A stretch of 6,213 nucleotides of DNA from Gammaproteobacteria bacterium (GCA_026197015.1 JAPHRB010000024.1:1-6213), one strand, 5' to 3'. Shown: positions 1-5,133, numbered from the stretch's first letter. The notes: generated by a model not told the origin, from the sequence alone. A program made the numbers and translations.

Positions 1-122
1 CACAAAATTCTCCACACAACTTACAATCGAAAAAGGTTAATAAAACCAGCTTTCAAAGTTGGTATTATTAGTGTTCTTTAATATACCCTACAAAAATTGG
101 GTATTATTCAATCTATAAAATG
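1..122. other. Left-edge intergenic segment with short repeats
   Basis: No gene is supported here. The stretch is AT-rich and lies beyond the terminator of the cco operon. It contains an imperfect inverted repeat (CCAGCTTT/AAAGTTGG, 47-63, one mismatch), a 6-bp inverted repeat ATACCC/GGGTAT (83-88 and 99-104), and a short direct repeat GGTATTATT (61-69 and 100-109, the second preceded by an extra G). These could belong to the control region of a gene beyond the left edge, but no convincing -35/-10 pair was seen. Confidence 0.4.
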
Positions 123-148
123 AAGAAAGGGGCCTAGGCCCCTTTCTT
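123..148 (-). terminator. Rho-independent terminator of the cco operon
   Basis: A perfect 26-bp palindrome centred on CCTAGG at 133-138, with arms of AAGAAAGGGGCCT type. It starts 9 bp after the stop of the last minus-strand ORF. Reading the minus strand, the GC-rich stem is followed by a T-rich tail (TTTCTTCATTTT). On the plus strand it is followed by CTTTTT, so it may work in both directions. RNA would fold with a very small effective loop because the palindrome has no spacer. Confidence 0.85.
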
Positions 149-157
149 TTTAATTGT

Positions 158-274
158 TTAATCATGACTTGCTGGATGGTGAATTATTTTTCTAACCCAG
201 TACCAGATAAATCCGACTAGAACAACAAAGCTACCTGCTATTGCAGCGATTGAAGCAACAACTACGGTGTCCAT
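158..274 (-). CDS. Small single-TM protein, CcoM-like candidate subunit of cbb3 oxidase
   Basis: A 38-residue ORF beginning MDTVVVASIAAIAG and ending WVRKIIHHPASHD. The start ATG (272-274) is preceded by GAGGAGGT at 279-286, 4-5 nt upstream, a near-ideal Shine-Dalgarno that strongly supports translation. Residues about 4-27 form one hydrophobic helix. The short N-terminus is acidic (D2) and the C-terminus basic (R28, K29, H32, H33, H37), which predicts N-out/C-in topology. It lies 72 bp after ccoP and ends 9 bp before the operon terminator, so it is very probably co-transcribed as the last cco gene. Size, topology and the N-terminal D-x-V-V-V-A pattern recall CcoM, the small accessory subunit of P. 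stutzeri cbb3 oxidase. It lacks the FDD-type motif I associate with CcoS. That it is a real gene is fairly sure; CcoM identity is inference from memory. Confidence 0.75.
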   Translation of the reverse strand: MDTVVVASIAAIAGSFVVLVGFIWYWVRKIIHHPASHD

Positions 275-346
275 TTTTACCTCCTCAGGTTTTCTACTTA
301 ATAAAAAATCAGTAAAATAATGGGCAGTCGTAATTCGCTTATTCGC

Positions 347-1195
347 TTATTGACCACCGCCTAGTTTATGAACATAAACAGCTAACTTTTTAATCTCGGT
401 GTCAGATAATTTAGCACCACCAAATGCAGGCATTACCGCATTACGAGATTTAGGGTTAGATGCATCATTTACACCATATTTTATAGTGTGTTTGATGCTA
501 GAAAGTTGATCTGACGCAGCAAATCGGTAGATGCCATCGGTCAGGTTAGCAGAGCCCATAAATGAAAGACCTTTAGCATCTGCACCGTGACATCCAATGC
601 AACCCGCTTCAGTGTAAGCTGCATTTTCTATTACCTTGCCATCGTTTATAGATGCCGCAAGTGAATCAATTTTTGCTTCATCAAGCATCGCCGCATGACC
701 GGGCATTATACCCTGACGTCCAGTCGTAATAGTTGTCTGGATATCAGTGATAGTGCCACCATATAACCAGTCATCATCTGCAAGTACAGGGAAACCAACG
801 TTACCCTGACCACCAGCTCCATGACAGGCTGCACAGTTGTCACCGAATAGAACTTTGCCAGATGCTATTACATACCTGGACAAGTCATTATCCGCTAAAA
901 TCTCAGCAGCTGATAAGTCTTTAAGTTTAGTTTCATAGGGTGCACGTACACTTTCAATAGATTTCATATCTTCATGATATTCATCTATTGAAGTCCAGCC
1001 CAACAAACCTTTGAAATGTGTATCTATCATTGGCCATGAAGGGTAGAGCAATGTGTAAATAATTACGAAAATCCAGCTCGCATGAAAGCCAATAGTCCAC
1101 CAGGCTGGTGGCTCATTGTCTAATTCACGTAGATCGTCGTCCCAGAAGTGCCCGGTGTTATTTTCACCAGGAAATTTATTCTCTTCGTCACTCAT
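347..1195 (-). CDS. ccoP: cbb3-type cytochrome c oxidase diheme subunit CcoP (subunit III)
   Basis: This 282-residue protein is the membrane-anchored diheme cytochrome c of cbb3 oxidase; it accepts electrons from soluble cytochrome c and passes them towards CcoO and CcoN. The cytoplasmic N-terminus carries the CcoP signature WDDDLRELDNEPPAWW (18-33), followed by a single membrane helix at about 34-51. The periplasmic part has two cytochrome c domains, with heme motifs CAACH (121-125) and CIGCH (199-203) and probable axial methionines M164 (IMPGH) and M255 (VMPAF). Length is typical of the family, perhaps slightly short, and there is one anchor helix rather than two. The ATG overlaps the ccoQ stop as ATGA (1192-1195), implying translational coupling; AGGGG at 1206-1210 may serve as its binding site. 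The stop is followed by an 8-bp tandem repeat (ATTCGCTT twice, 333-348, partly in the stop codon). Confidence 0.97.
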   Translation of the reverse strand: MSDEENKFPGENNTGHFWDDDLRELDNEPPAWWTIGFHASWIFVIIYTLLYPSWPMIDTHFKGLLGWTSIDEYHEDMKSIESVRAPYETKLKDLSAAEILADNDLSRYVIASGKVLFGDNCAACHGAGGQGNVGFPVLADDDWLYGGTITDIQTTITTGRQGIMPGHAAMLDEAKIDSLAASINDGKVIENAAYTEAGCIGCHGADAKGLSFMGSANLTDGIYRFAASDQLSSIKHTIKYGVNDASNPKSRNAVMPAFGGAKLSDTEIKKLAVYVHKLGGGQ

Positions 1196-1407
1196 TTCTT
1201 TGAGTCCCCTTTGTTTGAGGTCAAATCATCCATATCATTATCTTCATCGAAAATAATGGTGCTTCGTGATTCTAACTTCTCTTTGTTCTTTGGATGAAAC
1301 GTAGTGACATACGCCCAAATCATTAAAAAGAACACGCCAACGGTAATGATGAGGCCAGCCCAGTCATTAAGTGTCATTGCGGCCCAGTCTGTTTGGAGTA
1401 TGTCCAT
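1192..1407 (-). CDS. ccoQ: cbb3-type cytochrome c oxidase small subunit CcoQ (FixQ)
   Basis: A 71-residue single-helix protein encoded between ccoO and ccoP. The helix spans about residues 16-36 (AGLIITVGVFFLMIWAYV). It is followed by the characteristic F-H-P-K-N-K-E-K-L-E segment (37-46) and a polar, acidic cytoplasmic tail ending in lysines. CcoQ has no cofactor; in other bacteria it stabilises the core complex, probably by holding CcoP. The start ATG is 11 nt after the ccoO stop, preceded by AAAGGGA in the gap. Its stop overlaps the ccoP start by 4 nt. Family members are usually 50-70 residues, so this one is at the long end because of its tail. Confidence 0.93.
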   Translation of the reverse strand: MDILQTDWAAMTLNDWAGLIITVGVFFLMIWAYVTTFHPKNKEKLESRSTIIFDEDNDMDDLTSNKGDSKK

Positions 1408-1418
1408 CGTAATTCCCT

Positions 1419-2138
1419 TTAACGGTAGTCTTTGTTCTCGTCAAACTTAACCATAGTGCCTAACACCTGGAGATAGTCGACGAGCGCATCTAACTCTGTT
1501 TTGCCTTCAACTTCTGCCGCTACGGATGCCATATCAGCATCCGTATAAGGTGCAGGGTTAATGGCCATATTGCGCATAACTTCCATGTGTTTCATGGTGT
1601 TTTCAGCATCAACAGGTGCTTTAGCCAGCCATGGATAGTTAGGCATAACAGATTCAGGAACTACACTTCGTGGCGCTTCAAGGTGAAGTCTGTGCCAGTC
1701 ATCAGAATATTTACCACCGACACGAGCCAGATCAGGTCCGGTTCGTTTTGAGCCCCATTGGAACGGGTGATCGTAGATAGATTCTGAAGCAAGAGAGTAG
1801 TGACCATAACGTTCTTTTTCATCACGGAATGGACGAATCATCTGTGAGTGACAAAGGTAACAACCTTCGCGAATATAAACTTTACGACCCATCAGTTCAA
1901 GTGGCGTATAAGGACGCACACCATCACCAGCTTGCCAGTCATTTAAAGTTTGACCTTCCTGACGATCCCAGAGAATTTCTTTGTGCTGGTTATGCTCCAT
2001 GGTTTCATCGAGGTAAAACAAAGGAACGATTTCAACCAGCCCGCCAACCGATACCAGGCCAAGTGTGATCAGAAACATAGCAACGACATTGGTTTCAAAT
2101 TTATACTGAATAGGACCAGTTTGATTATTATCAGACAT
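1419..2138 (-). CDS. ccoO: cbb3-type cytochrome c oxidase monoheme subunit CcoO (subunit II)
   Basis: A 239-residue membrane-anchored monoheme cytochrome c that carries electrons from CcoP to the CcoN hemes. The N-terminal anchor helix is at about 17-41 (ending GGLVEIVPLFY). The heme motif is CYLCH at 93-97 in the context YIREGCYLCHSQMIRPFR. The highly conserved block YGHYSLASESIYDHPFQWGS lies at 111-130, then KRTGPDLARVGGKYSDDWH. The axial methionine is probably M165 in VMPNYPWL. The C-terminal helix TELDALVDYLQVLGT (214-228) is also typical. Compared with CcoO sequences I remember, the stretch between the anchor helix and GVRPYTPLE carries about 20 extra polar residues. The ATG lies 14 nt after the ccoN stop, with AGGGGG (2148-2153) touching that stop as binding site. 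Confidence 0.97.
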   Translation of the reverse strand: MSDNNQTGPIQYKFETNVVAMFLITLGLVSVGGLVEIVPLFYLDETMEHNQHKEILWDRQEGQTLNDWQAGDGVRPYTPLELMGRKVYIREGCYLCHSQMIRPFRDEKERYGHYSLASESIYDHPFQWGSKRTGPDLARVGGKYSDDWHRLHLEAPRSVVPESVMPNYPWLAKAPVDAENTMKHMEVMRNMAINPAPYTDADMASVAAEVEGKTELDALVDYLQVLGTMVKFDENKDYR

Positions 2139-2152
2139 TTTAATAGTCCCCC

Positions 2153-3580
2153 TTAAGCCGTGGCTGTCGCAGCAGAACTAACTGATTTCTCAGAAGTCGC
2201 CATGCGAATAGTCATAATTACGTTGAAAAGCATTAATACACCGCCAGTCCAGTAGATTAATCCACCCACTGCACGCATTGCATAATAAGGGTGCATTGCA
2301 GCAACCGATTCAGCAAATGTATACGTTAAGGTACCGAACTGATCGTAATCACGCCACATCAAACCCTGCATGATGCCAGATACCCACATCGCAATGATAT
2401 ATACAACTGTTCCGATTGTCGCTAACCAGAAGTGAGCATTGATCAGACTTTCAGAGTACATTTTGGTATTCCAGAGCTTCATTACCAGATGGTAAATAGC
2501 ACCCGATGCAACCATAGCAACCCAGCCTAAAGCACCCGAGTGTACGTGGCCAATTGTCCAGTCAGTGTAATGTGAAAGCGCGTTAACTGTCTTCGCAGAC
2601 ATAACCGGGCCTTCGAACGTTGACATAGCGTAGAACGCCAGTGAAACAATCAGGAAACGTAAGATATAGTCAGTACGTAGTTTGTCCCATGCGCCAGACA
2701 GCGTCATCATACCGTTGATAGCGCCACCCCATGAAGGAATGATCATCGCCAGAGAGATTGCCGCGCCTACAGAGCCAGTCCAGTCTGGAAGAGCTGTGTA
2801 TTGCAAATGGTGAGCACCTAACCATACATAACCGAATGTCAGTGCCCAGAAGTGGATAACTGATAAACGATATGAGAAAACAGGGCGACCTGCCTGCTTA
2901 GGAACGAAGTAATACATAATGCCAAGGAAACCAGCCGTCAGATAGAAACCTACCGCGTTGTGACCCCACCACCATTGAATCATCGCATCTTGTACGCCTG
3001 AAAAAACAGAGTATGAATTGAACATATCAACGGGTACAGCCAGACTGTTAACAACGTGTAATAAAGTGATCATTACCATCATTGACAGGAAGAACCAGTT
3101 TGATACATAAATATGTTTAGTTTTACGAGTTGCCAGCGTCATTACGAAGTTAAACGTATAAGCGACCCAGACAACCGCAATAGCTATATCGATAGGCCAT
3201 TCTAACTCGGCATATTCTTTTGACTGTGTGATACCCAGGGGGAGAGTAATAACAGCTGAAACAATAATTGCTGTCCAGCCCCAGAAAACGAACCAGGCTA
3301 ACTTGTCACTCCATATGCGCACACCACAGGTACGTTGTACCGAATAGTAAGATGTAGCCATGAGAGACATACCACCAAATGCAAAGATAACCGCATTGGT
3401 ATGTAATGGTCGTAAACGGCCGAAAGTTAATTCGGCTATGTCAAAGTTCAGAACCGGCCAGGCCAGTTGTGAAGCGATTAATACACCAACTGCGGTGCCA
3501 ACCACTAAATAGATAACCGCAGAAACGGTGAACCATTTAATGATTTCAAAGTTGTACTTCTGATCAAGCGAAGCTTGCAC
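2153..3580 (-). CDS. ccoN: cbb3-type cytochrome c oxidase catalytic subunit CcoN (subunit I)
   Basis: The catalytic heme-copper subunit, in the inner membrane, reducing O2 to water and pumping protons; it is first in the operon. I start it at GTG 3578-3580 (475 residues) because AGAGGAG lies 8 nt upstream and the encoded N-terminus (QASLDQKYNFEIIKWF) leads straight into helix 1. The longer frame back to a TTG at 3637 has no binding site and adds an unlikely Cys-rich leader. With the GTG start the key residues are H60 (RPLHTN) and H347 for low-spin heme b, H207 (WWWGHN), H257 and H258 (GAHHLQ) for CuB, Y251 as the cross-linked tyrosine, H345 for heme b3, and E323 (FEGPVMS). These are the numbers I recall for P. 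stutzeri CcoN. About 12 hydrophobic helices are visible. All catalytic residues are intact and no frameshift is seen. Confidence 0.97.
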   Translation of the reverse strand: MQASLDQKYNFEIIKWFTVSAVIYLVVGTAVGVLIASQLAWPVLNFDIAELTFGRLRPLHTNAVIFAFGGMSLMATSYYSVQRTCGVRIWSDKLAWFVFWGWTAIIVSAVITLPLGITQSKEYAELEWPIDIAIAVVWVAYTFNFVMTLATRKTKHIYVSNWFFLSMMVMITLLHVVNSLAVPVDMFNSYSVFSGVQDAMIQWWWGHNAVGFYLTAGFLGIMYYFVPKQAGRPVFSYRLSVIHFWALTFGYVWLGAHHLQYTALPDWTGSVGAAISLAMIIPSWGGAINGMMTLSGAWDKLRTDYILRFLIVSLAFYAMSTFEGPVMSAKTVNALSHYTDWTIGHVHSGALGWVAMVASGAIYHLVMKLWNTKMYSESLINAHFWLATIGTVVYIIAMWVSGIMQGLMWRDYDQFGTLTYTFAESVAAMHPYYAMRAVGGLIYWTGGVLMLFNVIMTIRMATSEKSVSSAATATA

Positions 3581-3588
3581 GAGAGCGT

Positions 3589-3595
3589 CTCCTCT
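3589..3595 (-). promoter_or_regulatory. Ribosome binding site that fixes the ccoN GTG start
   Basis: Minus-strand AGAGGAG, complementary to the 16S 3' end, sits 8 nt before GTG 3580-3578. No Met codon occurs in the ccoN frame before residue 71, so this site decides between the GTG and the far upstream TTG start. Confidence 0.8.
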
Positions 3596-3732
3596 AAGAG
3601 TTAAATGCTGCGAACAGCACCCTTGTGTTATGGCCAAATAAGTTAAGCATAAACTGTCTTAATATAGACCAAAAAAATACTGCTATCATCAGAACCTGCG
3701 TTGAATTCAAGCTTTATTGCCTGTTGAGGTTT

Positions 3733-3781
3733 TTAAAGCTGTTTTATTTACCTTAGCAAGCCAGTAAAAGATTAATATCAA
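3733..3781 (-). promoter_or_regulatory. Probable FNR/Anr-dependent ccoN promoter
   Basis: Minus strand 3781-3768 reads TTGATATTAATCTT, matching the FNR/Anr consensus TTGAT-N4-ATCAA at 8 of 10 defined positions with one perfect half-site. A weak -10-like TAAAAC lies at 3746-3741, predicting a transcript start near 3733-3734. The box would then be centred at about -41, the usual place for class II FNR activation, and there is no good -35 hexamer. cbb3 operons are commonly activated this way under low oxygen. The implied leader is about 150 nt. The start site is inferred, not seen. Confidence 0.55.
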
Positions 3782-3883
3782 CATTTGCTCTTTTTAATAT
3801 AAGTCATGTATTTCAATGAGTTATATAACCTGATATCAGGTGTGTCATGCCTTTTAACTGATTAATAAATATTGAACTCATTA

Positions 3884-3900
3884 TCAGACCATTGGTCTGA
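3884..3900. repeat. Perfect 7-bp-arm inverted repeat, possible operator
   Basis: TCAGACC and GGTCTGA flank a 3-bp spacer ATT, a 17-bp perfect dyad with no T-tract, so it looks like a protein-binding site rather than a terminator. It overlaps a GATAAT -10-like hexamer on the minus strand (3885-3880). The cognate regulator is unknown. Confidence 0.45.
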
Positions 3901-3957
3901 AGGCCTTGAGCACTATCTATTAACCTGATTTCATCATAACCGCGCTGGATTATTTAT

Positions 3958-3993
3958 ATGTGGCATATCACTTTACTAATATACATGCCACAT
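3958..3993. repeat. Inverted repeat with 9-bp arms, possible operator
   Basis: ATGTGGCAT (3958-3966) and ATGCCACAT (3985-3993) are exact reverse complements separated by 18 bp. The centres are about 27 bp apart, between two and three helical turns, which could suit a dimer or paired binding sites. No T-tract follows on either strand. It lies about 185 bp upstream of the FHA start codon. Confidence 0.4.
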
Positions 3994-4176
3994 GATAATT
4001 CACAATGTTCTAAACCATTTAAATAAGCATAAGTATATAGTTATATTTATATATATACAATTTCGCGCGTGCGTATTATACATAATCTACAATAGAAAAG
4101 AATCACACACTTGTATGAAAGAGCATAAAAGTTTAGGATTTTGTCTCTTCGTTCAAATGCTTATAAGGGACAATAA

Positions 4177-4554
4177 ATGGCTTCAATTATTCAGTTGGTA
4201 GATGGTGTCGTTGCCAATCGATTTGAAATTACAGAAACCGGTTTGAAATTCGGCCGAACCAGTGTGAACCAGGTGTTAATTGATGACCTGGCTGTGAGCA
4301 CAGAACATGCACAGATCAATGTCTTAAAAGATGAACAGGGCGTCCTGAAGTTTGTATTAGAAGATCTCGAAAGTACGAACGGGTGTTTCATTAACGAGCA
4401 GAAAATAGACCAGCAGCAATTACTCAGGCATAAGGATGTGGTGCGTATCGGCTGGAATAACTTCACTTTCATTAATGAAGATGAAGTGGACCATGAAAAA
4501 ACCAGAGAAGTAAAGAAAAGCTGGATCCCCGGGATTTATTACAGTAAGGATTAA
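4177..4554 (+). CDS. Stand-alone FHA domain protein
   Basis: A 125-residue protein made almost entirely of one forkhead-associated domain (about residues 1-103), a fold that binds phosphothreonine peptides. The conserved loop residues are present: G26-R27 (FGRTS), S41-x-x-H44 (VSTEHAQI), and T67-N68-G69 in LESTNGCFIN, followed by the HKDVVRIG strand (91-98). This suggests that ligand binding is intact. The remaining 20 or so residues are polar and end in WIPGIYYSKD; there is no signal peptide, membrane helix or enzymatic domain. It is probably a cytoplasmic adaptor for a Ser/Thr kinase pathway or for a secretion or cell-division complex, but no kinase or phosphatase is in view. The start ATG has AAGGGA at 4165-4170, 6 nt upstream. 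It is divergent from ccoN and apparently monocistronic. Its biological role is unknown. Confidence 0.9.
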   Translation: MASIIQLVDGVVANRFEITETGLKFGRTSVNQVLIDDLAVSTEHAQINVLKDEQGVLKFVLEDLESTNGCFINEQKIDQQQLLRHKDVVRIGWNNFTFINEDEVDHEKTREVKKSWIPGIYYSKD

Positions 4555-4570
4555 AGCAAAAGCTGTTTTC

Positions 4571-4600
4571 CGCTAATGAACGCTAATACACGCAAATAAA
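4571..4600 (+). repeat. Three 10-bp tandem units after the FHA gene
   Basis: Three consecutive decamers, CGCTAATGAA, CGCTAATACA and CGCAAATAAA, begin 17 bp after the FHA stop. The period is close to one helical turn. No function can be assigned. Confidence 0.55.
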
Positions 4601-4607
4601 AGCAATC

Positions 4608-4642
4608 ACTGCTTACGTGCGCCTGCGGCGCACGTAAGCAGT
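4608..4642 (+). terminator. Strong hairpin downstream of the FHA gene, probable terminator
   Basis: A perfect inverted repeat with 16-bp arms (ACTGCTTACGTGCGCC and its complement) around a TGC loop. It lies about 55 bp after the FHA stop. The tail on the plus strand is only TAAGTTTTGAC, so the U-tract is poor; on the minus strand the stem is followed by GATTGCTTTTATT. It may be a terminator, a transcript-stabilising stem or a REP-like palindrome. Confidence 0.5.
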
Positions 4643-4675
4643 TAAGTTTTGACATGAAGGCGCTGAAAGCACACT

Positions 4676-4991
4676 GCTGTGGAACATCTCCCTCGGGGAA
4701 AGACCGCCAGTTTATCGCTATGGAACATATCCCTCGGGGAAAGACCGCGCTTTTTGCGCTCTGTCCCCTTAATCCATACCACCAAAAGGTGACAGGGTAG
4801 CGATTCGACTCCGTGATACTCTTGGTGGTATCAAATCAGAGGACAGAGCGGGAAAGATGCTCTTTCCCCGATTGTTATGTTCCCCGGAGCTGACAGAGTA
4901 ACGAGTCGACTCCGTAATACTCTTGGTGGTATCAAAACAGGGGACAGAGCGCCAAAAAACGGCGGTCTTTCCCCGATGGATAAGTTCCTGA
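4676..4991. repeat. Nested direct and inverted repeat array (REP/BIME- or MITE-like)
   Basis: Four related modules are repeated. A 32-bp unit occurs twice directly (4676-4707 and 4717-4748, two mismatches). A 61-bp unit starting TGACAG occurs twice directly (4790-4850 and 4891-4951, six mismatches, period 101 bp), each followed by TCTTTCCCCGAT (4861-4872 and 4966-4977). The segment 4721-4786 is the imperfect reverse complement of both 4822-4883 and 4922-4988, with shared blocks CTTGGTGGTAT, GGGGACAGAGCGC and GGTCTTTCCCCGA. The inverted arms could form long stems. There is no transposase in the window and no clear target-site duplication, so it is best seen as a non-autonomous or REP-type repeat; the class is inference. 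It covers most of the 470-bp gap between the FHA gene and recQ. Confidence 0.75.
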
Positions 4992-5024
4992 ACAGGGCAA
5001 GTCCGATTTCTGGAGATATTTAAC

Positions 5025-5099
5025 ATGCTAATCGAACTAATTATACTAATTGCCATTGTGGGCATAGTTGCGCTGGCCTTATTGTGGCCTAGCAAGTAA
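5025..5099 (+). CDS. Possible 24-aa hydrophobic micro-protein or leader peptide upstream of recQ
   Basis: An ATG ORF encoding MLIELIILIAIVGIVALALL followed by WPSK. GGAGA at 5012-5016 is 8 nt upstream of the ATG, a good binding site, clearly better than that of recQ itself. Apart from E4 and the final PSK it is entirely a membrane helix of about 20 residues with a basic end. It ends 34 bp before the recQ start and begins 33 bp after the repeat array. It could be a small membrane protein, a leader peptide coupled to recQ, or a type I toxin-like peptide; no antisense RNA or homologue is recognised. An ORF this short can arise by chance, so the call rests on the binding site and the uniformly hydrophobic composition. 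Confidence 0.45.
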   Translation: MLIELIILIAIVGIVALALLWPSK

Positions 5100-5133
5100 A
5101 GTTCCCGCTACACAAAACCAGATAATCTTCTAC

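Larger units (their letters stand above)
3581..4176. other. Divergent intergenic region between ccoN and the FHA gene
   Basis: About 600 AT-rich bases with no convincing gene. Besides the ccoN promoter and binding site it contains several perfect palindromes: TTGAATTCAA (3701-3710, inside the presumed ccoN leader), CCTGATATCAGG (3829-3840), TCAGACC-ATT-GGTCTGA (3884-3900), and a 9-bp inverted repeat ATGTGGCAT/ATGCCACAT (3958-3966 and 3985-3993). A second, weaker FNR-like sequence is TTGAGCACTATCTA (3906-3919). Nearer the FHA gene, alternating purine-pyrimidine DNA (about 4034-4072) precedes TATTAT (4074-4079) and TACAAT (4088-4093), both possible -10 elements on the plus strand; neither has a good -35. 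Confidence 0.6.

Noticed and set aside
158..274. Micro-ORF as CcoS
   Set aside because: It is shorter than CcoS and lacks the conserved G-x-F-D-D type motif after the helix.
1829..2156. Two plus-strand ORFs (79 and 68 codons) opposite ccoO
   Set aside because: Antisense to the strongly conserved CcoO coding sequence, with no recognisable protein features or binding sites.
3581..3637. N-terminal extension of CcoN from a TTG
   Set aside because: No binding site, non-hydrophobic Cys-rich leader, and the ligand numbering fits the GTG start.
3992..4201. 69-codon plus-strand ORF upstream of and overlapping the FHA start
   Set aside because: No binding site, low-complexity AT-driven composition, out of frame with FHA and covering its promoter and ribosome binding site.
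4191..4472. 93-codon minus-strand ORF
   Set aside because: Antisense to the FHA domain, whose motifs are clear on the plus strand.
4790..4830. tRNA-like T-arm (GATTCGACTCC)
   Set aside because: No acceptor stem, D arm or anticodon arm can be built around it, and the second copy breaks the T-loop pattern.
4676..4991. CRISPR array
   Set aside because: Repeats are few, of unequal length and in both orientations, without uniform spacers or cas genes.
4769..5095. 108-codon minus-strand ORF
   Set aside because: Runs through the repeat array; its amino-acid sequence simply reflects the repeats and it has no family resemblance.
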